From positions 1-64,000 of the forward strand of contig CALRQP020000001.1 in assembly GCA_943370355.1 (NCBI GenBank): DNA of 64,000 nucleotides. Reading direction: 5' to 3'. This DNA comes from JADCGM01 sp943370355. GTDB taxonomy: Bacteria > Pseudomonadota > Alphaproteobacteria > Sphingomonadales > Sphingomonadaceae. Position numbers and translations under genes: made by a program. The first letter of the stretch is position 1. Every line of letters starts with the position of its first letter. The notes under the pieces were generated by a model, which saw only the letters and a program-made list of their open reading frames with translations, made no database searches and was not told the DNA's origin. Positions 7,649 to 16,440 of this stretch are shown here, in pieces.

Positions 7649-7986
7649 CGCCGCGCCTGTCGGCGCAGCTCTGGGTCAACGCCTTGATCCGCACCGTCAA
7701 TTCCGCCGGCGGCTTCGCCACCGTCATCGCCAAGGGCGACGCCTCGGCGGGCGGCGTCATTCTGTTACTGGCCAGTCACGATCAGCCAACACGAGTCCTG
7801 CAACGAGTCACGGCGCCCGACGGCGGCTTTCTTTGGCAGCAGGCCCTATCCGCACCCAAGGAACGACACGTCGAAGTCGAAGATTATCTTGCCCGGCAGC
7901 GCCGCCGCGATTCGGACCTGTGGGTCGTCGAACTGGATATCCCGTCTCCAGAACGGTTCATCGCCGAACCGATCCTCGTTGGTTGA
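7645..7986 (+). CDS. DUF1491 family protein
   Basis: A 113-residue protein recognised as DUF1491, a family of unknown function restricted largely to alphaproteobacteria. The VNALIRTVNSAGGFATVIAKGDA segment near the N-terminus, the GGFLWQQ block and the closing DLWVVELDIPSPERFIAEP are typical. It has no signal peptide or membrane segment. It is coupled by a 4-base overlap to the thioesterase upstream. Confidence 0.85.
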   Translation: MTPRLSAQLWVNALIRTVNSAGGFATVIAKGDASAGGVILLLASHDQPTRVLQRVTAPDGGFLWQQALSAPKERHVEVEDYLARQRRRDSDLWVVELDIPSPERFIAEPILVG

Positions 7987-8149
7987 CTGGCTGGAACCCC
8001 GCCGCCAAAGCCCGATCATCTTTGAATGAGGTCTCGCGTCCGGCAGGTTTTTTGGGACGCGCGCACCAGTCGGGGACAGGAGATGCAGGCGATAAGCGGT
8101 TGGGACCGCGGCCAGCACCCCTCCGGTCGCCGCACATCAGGTAGGGTGA

Positions 8150-8788
8150 ATGCCAATTTCGTTACGTGTCGCTTTGATGAGCGCCAGCGCGCTTCTTGTT
8201 GCCGCCGCCTCGCAGGTGCCAACTTCCGCGCTTGCCGACACGCTGCCTGGGCAAACGCCGCAGGAACTCCAACTCGCCGTCTTCTCGCCCGCCCCGGTTC
8301 TGCCCACGACAATCGACAGCAATGATGCCGCCGATGCCAGCGTCGTGATGCCCGAGGACGAGGCCAAGCCCGAACCCAGCTCGCTGCGCGAACTGGTCAG
8401 CTCGATTGCAGCCCTTCCGTCGGCCGAACTGTCCGACGACGTGCGCTGCCTCGCGACCGCCGTCTATTTCGAGTCGAAGGGTGAGCCCATCGAAGGCCAG
8501 CTCGCCGTCGCCCAGGTTATCCTGAATCGCGTCGAGTCGGGCCGCTTCGCGTCCAGCGTCTGCGGTGTCGTGCGTCAGCCGGGCCAGTTCAGCTTTGCCT
8601 ATCGCACGCCGGCGTCGGGTGCCGACTGGCGCGTCGCCCAGGCCGTTGCCGTTGTTGCGGCCACCCGCAACTGGCGCGAAGTTGCGCCCGATGCGACCTA
8701 CTTCCACGCCAAGCGCGTCGCGCCGGGCTGGCAGGGCATGAAGCGCGTCAGCGCCATCGGCAACCACATCTTCTACGCCCGCCGCTAG
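8150..8788 (+). CDS. Cell wall hydrolase, SleB/CwlJ type, exported
   Basis: A secreted peptidoglycan hydrolase of the SleB (Hydrolase_2) family. The 212 residues begin with a signal peptide (hydrophobic run about 8-22, cleavage likely after ALA at about residue 29) and a Pro/Asp-rich spacer. The catalytic domain covers about residues 98-212. Hallmarks are CLATAVYFESKGEP with the catalytic Glu, VILNRV, VCGVV and the final YFHAKRVAPGW. It stands alone between DUF1491 and mmcB; the 163-bp gap before it shows nothing recognisable. Confidence 0.9.
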   Translation: MPISLRVALMSASALLVAAASQVPTSALADTLPGQTPQELQLAVFSPAPVLPTTIDSNDAADASVVMPEDEAKPEPSSLRELVSSIAALPSAELSDDVRCLATAVYFESKGEPIEGQLAVAQVILNRVESGRFASSVCGVVRQPGQFSFAYRTPASGADWRVAQAVAVVAATRNWREVAPDATYFHAKRVAPGWQGMKRVSAIGNHIFYARR

Positions 8789-8827
8789 GCGCAGTCTGTC
8801 GCGAGCGGCGAGCAGCGCCGGGCTTCC

Positions 8828-8842
8828 GTTCCCGCCCTGTTC
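8828..8842. promoter_or_regulatory. LexA (SOS) box
   Basis: A direct repeat GTTC-N7-GTTC (8828-8831 and 8839-8842) exactly fits the alphaproteobacterial LexA operator. It lies 16 bases upstream of the mmcB ATG, placing it over or just past the promoter. mmcB is a known SOS gene in Caulobacter, so the match is biologically coherent. Confidence 0.82.
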
Positions 8843-8857
8843 TGTTAGTCTGCCGCG

Positions 8858-9331
8858 ATGACCACGCTTGCCGACTCGCCGCCGCTCGTTGCCGCTGATG
8901 TTGCGCGTGGCGTCTGTCGCCTGCTGCACCGGCAGGGTGCGGCGTCGCTGTGCGAAGTGCCGCTCGGCAATGGCCGCCGCGCCGACGTGCTGGCGATCGA
9001 TGCGAGCGGGCGGCTTACGCTCGTCGAAATCAAGGTGTCGATGGCCGACCTCAAGGGCGACCTCAAATGGCCCGATTATCTCGACTATTGTGATCGCTTT
9101 TTCTGGGCTGTGCCCGGCGACTTCGCGCGCGACCTGTTCGATACGCCGGCCTTCATGCCCGAACGTGCCGGCCTGATTGCGGCAGACCGGTTCGATGCGG
9201 CGGTGGTGCGCGATGCGCCATGGGTTGCGCTCAACGCCGCGCGGCGCAAAGCTGAGACACTGCGATTCGCCCGGCGGGCGGCCAGCCGATTGCAACAAAT
9301 CGCCGATCCCTATCTGCTTGGCGACGCCTGA
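8858..9331 (+). CDS. mmcB: MmcB family DNA repair protein
   Basis: A 157-residue PD-(D/E)XK-type protein of the MmcB family. In Caulobacter, mmcB is SOS-controlled and contributes to mitomycin C resistance. The nuclease-like motif is visible as RADVLAIDASGRLTLVEIK, giving Asp43 and Glu57-x-Lys59. A perfect LexA box lies 16 bases before the start, so it should be induced by DNA damage. The enzyme activity itself is inferred from the fold. Confidence 0.9.
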   Translation: MTTLADSPPLVAADVARGVCRLLHRQGAASLCEVPLGNGRRADVLAIDASGRLTLVEIKVSMADLKGDLKWPDYLDYCDRFFWAVPGDFARDLFDTPAFMPERAGLIAADRFDAAVVRDAPWVALNAARRKAETLRFARRAASRLQQIADPYLLGDA

Positions 9332-9417
9332 CCCCTACTCGTCGCAATTCCGCTAAGCCGTTCTTGCATAGCGATGAATTGCGGGATTAGCAGGGAACCA
9401 TCAGGGGGGAGCGGACT

Positions 9418-10101
9418 TTGCGCGCGATTCTTGGGTGGCTTTGCTTGGCGATGGTGTCGGTGCCGGTTTCGGCTCAGACAGGATTGTTCGGCGCGGATGA
9501 ATATCAACGGACCGGTGTGTCGGCGCTGACCGTGCAATGGCAGGCGATGAATGCCCGCCGGGTCGACCCCTGCCAGCACTATCATGAACTCGCGTCAGTC
9601 CCGGCCAGTGAAGCCGTCGGCCCCGCCGCAGGCGGCCCCTCGGCGAGTGAGCGCACAACTTGCGATACCGGACGTCTGGAGCGCCTCCGCCGGGCCGCAC
9701 GCGCTGCCGCCGCGCTGCCGCCGCTGTCGCGGTTGCAGCTGATCAACCGCACGGTCAACACGATCCCGTACCGGGAGGACTCGGTCAATTACGGCCGTGC
9801 CGACTATTGGGCGACACCGGCCGAATTCGTCGCGCGCGGCGGCGACTGCGAAGATTATGCGATCACCAAGATGGCCCTGCTGCGCGACGCGGGCATCCCG
9901 GCCTCGGCAATGCGCATTGCGATCGTGCGGGATCTCGACCTCAACGCCTCGCACGCGGTCCTCGAAGTCGATCTGGGGACGGGCCGCTATGTGCTCGACA
10001 ACCAGTCGCGCGATCTCGTCCCGGCCGACAAGGCCGGACGCTACATGCCAGTCTATGCTGTGAGCGACAGCGGCTGGTGGATGTTCATGCCGACCAGCTG
10101 A
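9418..10101 (+). CDS. Exported transglutaminase-like cysteine peptidase (BTLCP)
   Basis: A 227-residue bacterial transglutaminase-like cysteine proteinase, related to periplasmic LapG. A signal peptide ends near VSAQ (residue 20). The catalytic triad is visible: Cys144 in GGDCEDYA, His179 in NASHAVLEV and Asp194 in YVLDNQ. Such proteases often clip surface adhesins under c-di-GMP control, but no LapD-like partner is adjacent. The start is TTG at 9418, chosen because it gives a complete signal peptide. Confidence 0.87.
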   Translation: MRAILGWLCLAMVSVPVSAQTGLFGADEYQRTGVSALTVQWQAMNARRVDPCQHYHELASVPASEAVGPAAGGPSASERTTCDTGRLERLRRAARAAAALPPLSRLQLINRTVNTIPYREDSVNYGRADYWATPAEFVARGGDCEDYAITKMALLRDAGIPASAMRIAIVRDLDLNASHAVLEVDLGTGRYVLDNQSRDLVPADKAGRYMPVYAVSDSGWWMFMPTS

Positions 10102-10106
10102 GCCGT

Positions 10107-10652
10107 TTAGCGCGGGCTGCGTTTCGCCAAAATCCGCTGCAACGTCCGCCGGTGCATCTTCAGGCGGCGCGCCGTCTCCGACACATTGCGCTCGCAAAGC
10201 TCATACACGCGCTGGATATGCTCCCAGCGCACGCGGTCGGCGGACATCGGCTCGATCGGCGCGTCTGGACGTTCGCCCAGCCCGGCGTTCAATGCCTTCA
10301 CAATATCGTCCGGGTCGGCGGGCTTGGCCAGATAGTCGATCGCCCCCGTCTTGATCGCCGCAACCGCCGTCGCGAGATTGCCGTAGCCCGTCAGCATCAC
10401 CGCCTTGACGTCGGGATGCATGGCACGAAGCTCGTCGATGAAATCGAGGCCATTGCCGTCGTCCAGCCGCATGTCGACGACGGCATAGGCGGGCTTCGAC
10501 TGCGCGGCGACGATCCGCGCCTCGGCAATGCTGCCTGCCGAGAGCACCGTGAAGCCGCGCCGTTCAAGCGTCACGCCGAGCCGCTGGCGGAACGCATTGT
10601 CGTCGTCCACCAGCAGCAACTGGCCAATCGACGGAAGGGGCAGATCGTCCAT
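10107..10652 (-). CDS. regA: Redox response regulator RegA/PrrA/ActR
   Basis: The response regulator of the RegB/RegA global redox system. The 181 residues hold a receiver domain with acidic pocket VDDD (15-18) and phosphoacceptor Asp60, then a Fis-type DNA-binding domain ending MHRRTLQRILAKRSPR, nearly invariant in RegA proteins. The ATG at 10652 has a good ribosome binding site (AAAGGAA); a longer frame upstream reads into regB. It starts 10 bases after the regB stop, so the pair is one operon, transcribed leftward. Confidence 0.93.
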   Translation of the reverse strand: MDDLPLPSIGQLLLVDDDNAFRQRLGVTLERRGFTVLSAGSIAEARIVAAQSKPAYAVVDMRLDDGNGLDFIDELRAMHPDVKAVMLTGYGNLATAVAAIKTGAIDYLAKPADPDDIVKALNAGLGERPDAPIEPMSADRVRWEHIQRVYELCERNVSETARRLKMHRRTLQRILAKRSPR

Positions 10653-10662
10653 GTTCGTTCCT

Positions 10663-11949
10663 TTACCCTGCGGCTTCGGAGTCGCTGACATCGATATGAT
10701 GCCGTGGCCAGACGGTTTCGACCAGAGCCCCGCCTGTCGGCGCATTGCCGAAGCTTACACGCGCCCCCGTCCGCTCCAGCAAGTTGGTAGCAATGAACAG
10801 GCCGAGGCCGAGCCCGTGCACTTCCGTCCTTGTGCCCAGGAACGGCTCGCCGAGGTGTGGCAGCAGTTCCGGCGGGAAGCCCGGGCCGTCGTCCGCAACG
10901 GTCACGCGCACCTTTTCGGCACCCGGATCGATGATGATGCTGACCCGGCCCGCCGCATGGCGGACGGCATTGGCGACATAATTGGAAAAGCCATGCATGA
11001 GCTCGGGCAGGCGCTCGACCATGACGGGTTCTCCGCGCCGCAGCTCGACGATCACAGGAACTGGCGAGCGCGCGAAATTGGACGCAACCTCGTTGAGCAG
11101 CGTGTCGAGCGGGACGCGCTGGAACGGGTGCTCCGCCTCGGCGCGTCGGGCGATGCCGGTCAGAATTTCGCGCGACCGCTTCGCTTCGGCGACGAGCAGC
11201 TCGATGTCGTCGCCAAATTCGGGATCGTCGCCGAGGCTGTCGTGCAGCTCGCGTGCGATCAGCGTGATCGTGCCGAGCGGTCCGCCCAATTCATGCGCCG
11301 CGGCTGCGGCGAGTGACCCCAGCGCCGACACGCGTGACTCCCGGTCGAGCGCATCCTGTGTCGCGACCAGCGCCCGGGCGCGCTGCCGCGATTCCGCCGA
11401 CACCCGCGTCGCATAAGTGACGAGGAAGCCCATGCCGAGCGTCAGCGCGACGAACATGCCGAGCTGGTAAGTGTTCGGCAGCAGGATCGGCTCGCCCGAC
11501 CAGGGCAGCGGCAGCGGCCATTGCCAGAGCGCGAACAGCACGACAGTCGACAGCGCCACGAGCTGCATCGCCGCACGGCTGCCGAGCAGCGTCGCGCCGA
11601 TCGTCACGGGCACCGTCAGCAGCACCGTGAACGGATTGGTGATGCCGCCGGTCAGGAACAGCAGGACGCCGAGCTGCACCATGTCGAAGGCGAAGTGCAG
11701 CAGCGCCTCGCCGCCGGCCAGCAGGGCGTTGCGCGCATAAAGCGTCGACAGCCCGAGATTGAGCACGATCGAAGCGCCGATCGCTGCCAGCGCCGACGCG
11801 ATCGGCAGCGGGAATTGCAGCACGAGGCCGACCACCGCGAGCGTCGTCAGCTGCCCGAAAATGGCGAGCCAGCGCAGCGTGACCAGCGTACGCACGCGGA
11901 CGCCCGGCGCTCCGAGCGCAGTGGGCGTGAATGCGGCGGCTCGCTCCAT
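10663..11949 (-). CDS. regB: Redox sensor histidine kinase RegB/PrrB
   Basis: A membrane histidine kinase (428 residues, about six membrane segments in residues 22-180) that phosphorylates RegA. The conserved quinone-linked heptapeptide GGITNPF is at 101-107, the H-box His219 in AAAAHELGGPLGT, and the ATPase motifs (NYVANAVRHA, DDGPGFP, GLGLGLF) follow. The redox-active Cys described in Rhodobacter RegB (RCRDIL context) is Ser259 here (KRSREIL), so thiol-based sensing may be absent. It is divergent from the PBP gene with 122 bases between. Confidence 0.92.
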   Translation of the reverse strand: MERAAAFTPTALGAPGVRVRTLVTLRWLAIFGQLTTLAVVGLVLQFPLPIASALAAIGASIVLNLGLSTLYARNALLAGGEALLHFAFDMVQLGVLLFLTGGITNPFTVLLTVPVTIGATLLGSRAAMQLVALSTVVLFALWQWPLPLPWSGEPILLPNTYQLGMFVALTLGMGFLVTYATRVSAESRQRARALVATQDALDRESRVSALGSLAAAAAHELGGPLGTITLIARELHDSLGDDPEFGDDIELLVAEAKRSREILTGIARRAEAEHPFQRVPLDTLLNEVASNFARSPVPVIVELRRGEPVMVERLPELMHGFSNYVANAVRHAAGRVSIIIDPGAEKVRVTVADDGPGFPPELLPHLGEPFLGTRTEVHGLGLGLFIATNLLERTGARVSFGNAPTGGALVETVWPRHHIDVSDSEAAG

Positions 11950-12071
11950 TCGCCTTGTTATGAAGCGGAAATCTCCGGCGTGGAAGCCCGCTGCTTCAGC
12001 CGTCGTTCAGCTCGCTTGGTGTCATGCCTTGCCGCATCCATCCCGCGCGCCTAAAGGCCTGCCCCGAACTC

Positions 12072-14099
12072 ATGGCGCCCGCTCCTCCCCGCACCCCCCG
12101 CAAACCGCCCGCGTCGCGCGGCGAACGCGGTGCCGTGGCCTCGGCGCTGATCACCCTGTCGAAAATCGCGCTCGGCGCGGGCGTGCTGCTGGCGATCATC
12201 CTCGCTGTCGCTGTCGCGATCGCGATGGCGTCGCTGCCCGGCTACCGCGAGATGATGAAGTCGCCGAACGGGCAGGCCGTGCAGGTGCGCGCCGCCGACG
12301 GATCGGTGCTCGTCTCGGTCGGTCCGAGCTATGGCGACTGGCTGCCCTATGCCGAAATCCCGCAGGTCATGGTCGATGCGATGGTCGCGGTCGAGGACCG
12401 GCGCTTCTATGCCCATCCCGGCGTCGATCCGATCGGCATCGCGCGCTCGCTCTACACCAATCAGGTCACCGGCTCGCGGCAGGGCGGCTCGACGATCACC
12501 CAGCAGCTGGCGCGCAACATCTTCCTGACCTCGACCCAGACCTATGGCCGCAAGATTCGCGAGGCCGTGCTGTCGCTGGCGCTCGAACAGCGCTTCACCA
12601 AGAAGCAGATCCTCGAACTCTATCTGAACCGCGTCTATTTCGGCGGTGGCGCTTACGGAATCGACGCAGCGAGCCGTAAGTTCTTCGGCCATGGCGCGAA
12701 GACGCTCGACCTCGAGGAAGCGGCGATCATCGCCGGCCTCGTCAAGGCGCCGTCGCATTATGCGCCCTCGTCCGATCCGGCCGCAGCCAAGGAGCGCGCC
12801 CGCACCGTGATTGCGGTCATGGTCGACGCCGGCAAGCTGACGCCCGGACAGGCGTCAGCGGTCGATATCGACGGGCTCGCCTTCGCGCCGCAGCCGCGCC
12901 AGAACAATGTGCGCTATTTCACCGACTGGGTGCTCGGCCAGCTCGACACGCTGACCGATGAAACCGTCGAGCCGCTCATCGTCCAGACCACGCTGATGCC
13001 CGGCATGCAGCGTGCCGCCGAAGTCGCGATCCAGACCGGCACGCCCGAGGGCGCACAGGGTGCGCTCGTCGCGATGTCGACCGATGGCGCGGTGCGCGCG
13101 ATGGTCGGCGGCAAGGATTATGTGTCGTCGATCTACAATCGCGCCGTGGCGGCGCAGCGTCAGCCGGGATCGGCGTTCAAGCTGTTCGTCTATCTCGCGG
13201 CGCTCGAAGATGGCGTCGAGCCCGACGATATCGTCGTCGACGAGCCGATCAGCTTCGGCAATTGGAGCCCGCGCAACTCCAACGGCAAATTCCTCGGCGA
13301 AATGACTGTGCGCGACGCCTTCTCGCGCTCGGTCAACACGGTCGCCGTGCAACTCGCGTCGCGCGTCGGCTTCGACACCGTCGCCGACATGGCGCGGCGC
13401 TTCGGCATCTCCACGCCGATCAGCCGACTGCCGTCGATGGCGCTCGGCACCTCGGATGTGACCCTGCTCGAACTGACGACGGCCTATGCGAGCGTCGCGC
13501 GCAGCGGCATCGAGGCGCGGCCCTATGCGATCACCCGCATCACCACCTCGCGCGGCCGGGTGCTGTTCACGCATGAAGCGCCGGAATCACGCACGCTGGT
13601 CGCGCCTTGGGTCGCCGCAAAGATGACCGCGCTGATGCAGTCGGTCGTCGAAGGCAGCGGCGGGACAGGCATGGCCGCCGCGATCGGCCGTCCGGTTGCG
13701 GGCAAGACCGGCACGACGAGTTCGAACAAGGACGGCTGGTTCCTCGGTTTCACCGGCGACCTCGTTGCCGGCGTCTGGATGGGCCGCGACGATGCCAAAC
13801 GTGTCCCCGGCCTCGCCGGCGGCCGGGCACCGACCCGCGCCTTCGCCGTATTCATGCGCGCCGCGACGCGTGGCTTGCCTGCACAGGACCTCAACACCCA
13901 GGTACTTGCGCCCGAAGGCGGCGAACCCGACGAAGAGACCTACGGCCTCAATCCGGACTCCCAGACGTTCGACGACGGCTCGGTCCCGCCCGACCCCAAC
14001 GCGCCGCCGCCTGAGGAAAGGCCACAACCGCGGCTCGACGACAAATTCCTCGACGACGTCCTGAAGGACGGCCAGCCCGCGCCGCAGCCACAGCGTTAG
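12072..14099 (+). CDS. Class A penicillin-binding protein (transglycosylase/transpeptidase)
   Basis: A bifunctional peptidoglycan synthase at the inner membrane. From ATG 12072 it has 675 residues: a short cytoplasmic tail, a membrane anchor at about 22-55, a GT51 domain with catalytic Glu108 in EDRRFYAHPGVD, and a transpeptidase domain with SAFK (Ser367, Lys370), SVN (420-422) and KTG (545-547). The C-terminus is Pro-rich. Without an obvious OB domain it is more compact than typical PBP1a, so no symbol is given. A longer frame starts at 12024. Its stop overlaps that of the convergent ygjP-like gene. Confidence 0.92.
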   Translation: MAPAPPRTPRKPPASRGERGAVASALITLSKIALGAGVLLAIILAVAVAIAMASLPGYREMMKSPNGQAVQVRAADGSVLVSVGPSYGDWLPYAEIPQVMVDAMVAVEDRRFYAHPGVDPIGIARSLYTNQVTGSRQGGSTITQQLARNIFLTSTQTYGRKIREAVLSLALEQRFTKKQILELYLNRVYFGGGAYGIDAASRKFFGHGAKTLDLEEAAIIAGLVKAPSHYAPSSDPAAAKERARTVIAVMVDAGKLTPGQASAVDIDGLAFAPQPRQNNVRYFTDWVLGQLDTLTDETVEPLIVQTTLMPGMQRAAEVAIQTGTPEGAQGALVAMSTDGAVRAMVGGKDYVSSIYNRAVAAQRQPGSAFKLFVYLAALEDGVEPDDIVVDEPISFGNWSPRNSNGKFLGEMTVRDAFSRSVNTVAVQLASRVGFDTVADMARRFGISTPISRLPSMALGTSDVTLLELTTAYASVARSGIEARPYAITRITTSRGRVLFTHEAPESRTLVAPWVAAKMTALMQSVVEGSGGTGMAAAIGRPVAGKTGTTSSNKDGWFLGFTGDLVAGVWMGRDDAKRVPGLAGGRAPTRAFAVFMRAATRGLPAQDLNTQVLAPEGGEPDEETYGLNPDSQTFDDGSVPPDPNAPPPEERPQPRLDDKFLDDVLKDGQPAPQPQR

Positions 14100-14803
14100 G
14101 CTGTTCGCCCGATCCAGTGCAGGCCCGGCCCCTGCGCCTTCAGCCAGCGCCGCGCCGCGCCCATGTCGCCGTCATAAAGTTTCTCGGCGAGCGCCCAGAA
14201 GTCCGGGCCATGGTTCAGGTGCACGAGGTGCGCGACCTCATGCGCGACCACCGACTGGCGCACCTCCGGCGGCGCAAGGATCAGCCGCCAGCTGTAGCTG
14301 ATCGCCCCCTGCCCGGTGCAGCTTCCCCAGCGCGACGCCGTATCGCGAATCGCGATTCGATCAACTGGTACGTTAACCCGTGATGCCAGCACCCGTGTTT
14401 CAGGCTCCATGACCGCTAATGCGCGCGCGCGCAGGAAGCGTTCGATTCGCCCATTCAACCCGTCGAGCGGCCCGCCTGCAATCAACAATTCGCCCTCGAT
14501 CGACACCTTGCGCGGCCGCCCGGCTGCCCAATCGACCCGGCGCTCCACACCCTCGACCGGAACTAGCGCATCCGGCGCGAACGGCCGCGCCAGCGGCCAA
14601 CGCGCCACGCGCGTTTCGATCCAGTCGGTATGCGCGTCGAGAAAGGCGAGCAGCTTGGCCGAACTGGTCCGGGGATGCAGGCTTACCCGCAATACGCCGC
14701 GCGCGGCATCGGCGCGCAGGCTCAGCCGGCTGCGGCGGTCGGCGCGAAGTTCGACGGGCACCGCACGGCCCGCACCGCGCCACAGCAGCGGCTCAGAGGA
14801 CAC
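14096..14803 (-). CDS. YgjP-like (DUF45/SprT-fold) metalloprotease family protein
   Basis: A 235-residue M48-like metal-dependent hydrolase of the YgjP family. The zinc motif HEVAHLVHLNHGPDFW (HExxH plus a third His) is near residues 188-203, preceded by the typical SRWGSC block. The substrate is unknown. Its TAA stop shares bases with the TAG of the PBP gene on the other strand (TTAG, 14096-14099). Its start overlaps the YcgN gene by 11 bases, so the two are probably co-transcribed. Confidence 0.88.
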   Translation of the reverse strand: MSSEPLLWRGAGRAVPVELRADRRSRLSLRADAARGVLRVSLHPRTSSAKLLAFLDAHTDWIETRVARWPLARPFAPDALVPVEGVERRVDWAAGRPRKVSIEGELLIAGGPLDGLNGRIERFLRARALAVMEPETRVLASRVNVPVDRIAIRDTASRWGSCTGQGAISYSWRLILAPPEVRQSVVAHEVAHLVHLNHGPDFWALAEKLYDGDMGAARRWLKAQGPGLHWIGRTA

Positions 14804-15221
14804 GGTCGATCAGATGATGTTCGAAGTCGCCGGCATCGTCCTCGCTGACCGTCCAGCCGCGCACCGACTGGCCGGCGGCATGCACGCTTTCCGGATCGCC
14901 GCTGATCAGCGGATGCCAGGGATAGAGATCCTTGCCCTCGGCGAGCAGCAGATACGCGCAGGTCGATGGCAGCCAGTCGAGGTCGAGAATCTTCTCGGGC
15001 GTCAGCCGGACGCATTCGGGCACATGGGCTTTCCGGTTGCGATAATCCTTGCAGCGGCCCGTGCGCCGGTCGAGCAGGCGGCAGGCGACATTGGTCGCGA
15101 GCATTTCGCCCGTCTCCTCATCCTCCAGCTTGTGGACGCAGCATTTGCCACAGCCGTCGCAGAGCGATTCCCACTCCTGCCGGCTCATGTCGCGCATCGA
15201 CTTTTCGCGCCAGAAACTCAT
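14793..15221 (-). CDS. YcgN family cysteine-cluster protein (UPF0260)
   Basis: A 142-residue protein of the YcgN family. The Cys-rich signature CDGCGKCC at residues 21-28, with later Cys at CRLLD, CKDY, PECV and STCAY, suggests binding of zinc or an iron-sulfur cluster. The closing block WHPLISGDPESVHAAGQSVRG is characteristic. The function is unknown. It overlaps the SCO gene upstream by four bases and the YgjP gene downstream by 11, forming a leftward three-gene unit. Confidence 0.9.
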   Translation of the reverse strand: MSFWREKSMRDMSRQEWESLCDGCGKCCVHKLEDEETGEMLATNVACRLLDRRTGRCKDYRNRKAHVPECVRLTPEKILDLDWLPSTCAYLLLAEGKDLYPWHPLISGDPESVHAAGQSVRGWTVSEDDAGDFEHHLIDRVL

Positions 15222-15796
15222 CGGACGTATTTCACCAGTTCGGCCGCGACATCGTCAGCGGTCGGTTGCGCGACGAAGCTGACTGGCTTGCCGTTCGGGT
15301 CCATCAGATAGGCCATGGCGCTATGGTTCATCAGATAATTCGCGCCGCTGCCCTGCTTCGATGCGAACACCCGATATTCCTTGAGCACCGGATCAATCTG
15401 CGCGCGCGTGCCGGTCAGGCCGACCAGCCGGGGATGGAAGGCAGCGGCGAACGCCTTCACCGCTGCCGGCGTGTCGCGCTCCGGATCGACCGTGATGAAC
15501 AGCGGCACGACCTTGGCAGCGATGTTGGGATGGCTCTTCTCGACGATACGCAGTCCTTGCGCGATGTGCTGCATGTCGGTCGGGCAGACGTCGGGACAGA
15601 AGGTGTAGCCGAAATAGACCAGCCTCCATTTGCCCGCGAAATCGCTGTCGCGCACCGTCTTGCCGTCGCCATTGGTCAGCGCGAACGGCCCGCCGATGTC
15701 GCTGCCGGTCAGCGGTCCCTCGGGCACGGACGGCGCACCGCAGGCGGCGAGCGCTGCGAAAACGGCGAGAATCAAAATGCGGCGATGCGTACGCAT
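15218..15796 (-). CDS. SCO1/SenC family copper chaperone lipoprotein
   Basis: SCO proteins deliver copper to the CuA centre of cytochrome c oxidase or act as thiol reductases in the periplasm. The 192-residue product has a lipoprotein signal with lipobox LAAC (Cys19), the copper motif CPDVC (Cys67, Cys71) and the third ligand His158 in MNHSAMAYL. No oxidase gene is adjacent. It heads the leftward unit with the YcgN and YgjP genes. Confidence 0.92.
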   Translation of the reverse strand: MRTHRRILILAVFAALAACGAPSVPEGPLTGSDIGGPFALTNGDGKTVRDSDFAGKWRLVYFGYTFCPDVCPTDMQHIAQGLRIVEKSHPNIAAKVVPLFITVDPERDTPAAVKAFAAAFHPRLVGLTGTRAQIDPVLKEYRVFASKQGSGANYLMNHSAMAYLMDPNGKPVSFVAQPTADDVAAELVKYVR

Positions 15797-15855
15797 GGAT
15801 TGGCGGTGCGGCTCTGTGCTAGGGAATCGAAACTATCTTCTACCGGGGGTTTGCG

Positions 15856-16440
15856 ATGTTGACCATGCGTGGCGCTGTCACGGCGCTGGTGGCGCTGATG
15901 CTGGCGGTCCCAGCCGCCGCCCAATTCTCCGACACCTATAATTTCTTCAAGAATGTGAAGGACCGCAAAGCCTTCGAAGCGGTGAAGATCATCACCGAGG
16001 CGGGGTCCGCCGTGGTCAACCTGCGCGATTCCGAAAGCGGCGACACCGCGCTCATCATGGTCACGCGCGGCCGCGATCTCGGCTGGGTCAATCTGCTGAT
16101 CTCGAAGGGTGCCGACGTCAACGGCAAGGCGAAGGACGGCAGCACCGCGCTGATCGTCGCCGCCAATCTCGGCTGGTCGGACGGGGTGCGCGTGCTGCTG
16201 GCGCAAGGGGCGAGCATCAATGCGCAGAACAATTCAGGCGAAACGGCGCTGATCAAGGCTGTTCAGGCGCACGACCTGCAAACGGTGCGCGTGCTCGTCG
16301 ACGCGGGCGCCAATGCCGACAAGAGCGACAGCGTTACCGGCAAGTCGGCACGCGACTATTCGCTCGACGAACGGCGCTATTCGGCAATCGCCAAGATCAT
16401 CAAGGATGGCCCGGCCGGCGCGGCGGCAGCCGCCAAATAG
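15856..16440 (+). CDS. Exported ankyrin-repeat protein
   Basis: A 194-residue protein with a signal peptide (cleavage probably after AAAQ, about residue 23) and four ankyrin-like units at about 30-60, 60-95, 96-128 and 129-165, seen as SGDTALIMV, DGSTALIVAA and SGETALIKAV. It is thus a periplasmic protein-binding scaffold of unknown partner. An alternative ATG lies three codons inside. It is divergent from the SCO gene, with only 59 bases between. Confidence 0.85.
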   Translation: MLTMRGAVTALVALMLAVPAAAQFSDTYNFFKNVKDRKAFEAVKIITEAGSAVVNLRDSESGDTALIMVTRGRDLGWVNLLISKGADVNGKAKDGSTALIVAANLGWSDGVRVLLAQGASINAQNNSGETALIKAVQAHDLQTVRVLVDAGANADKSDSVTGKSARDYSLDERRYSAIAKIIKDGPAGAAAAAK

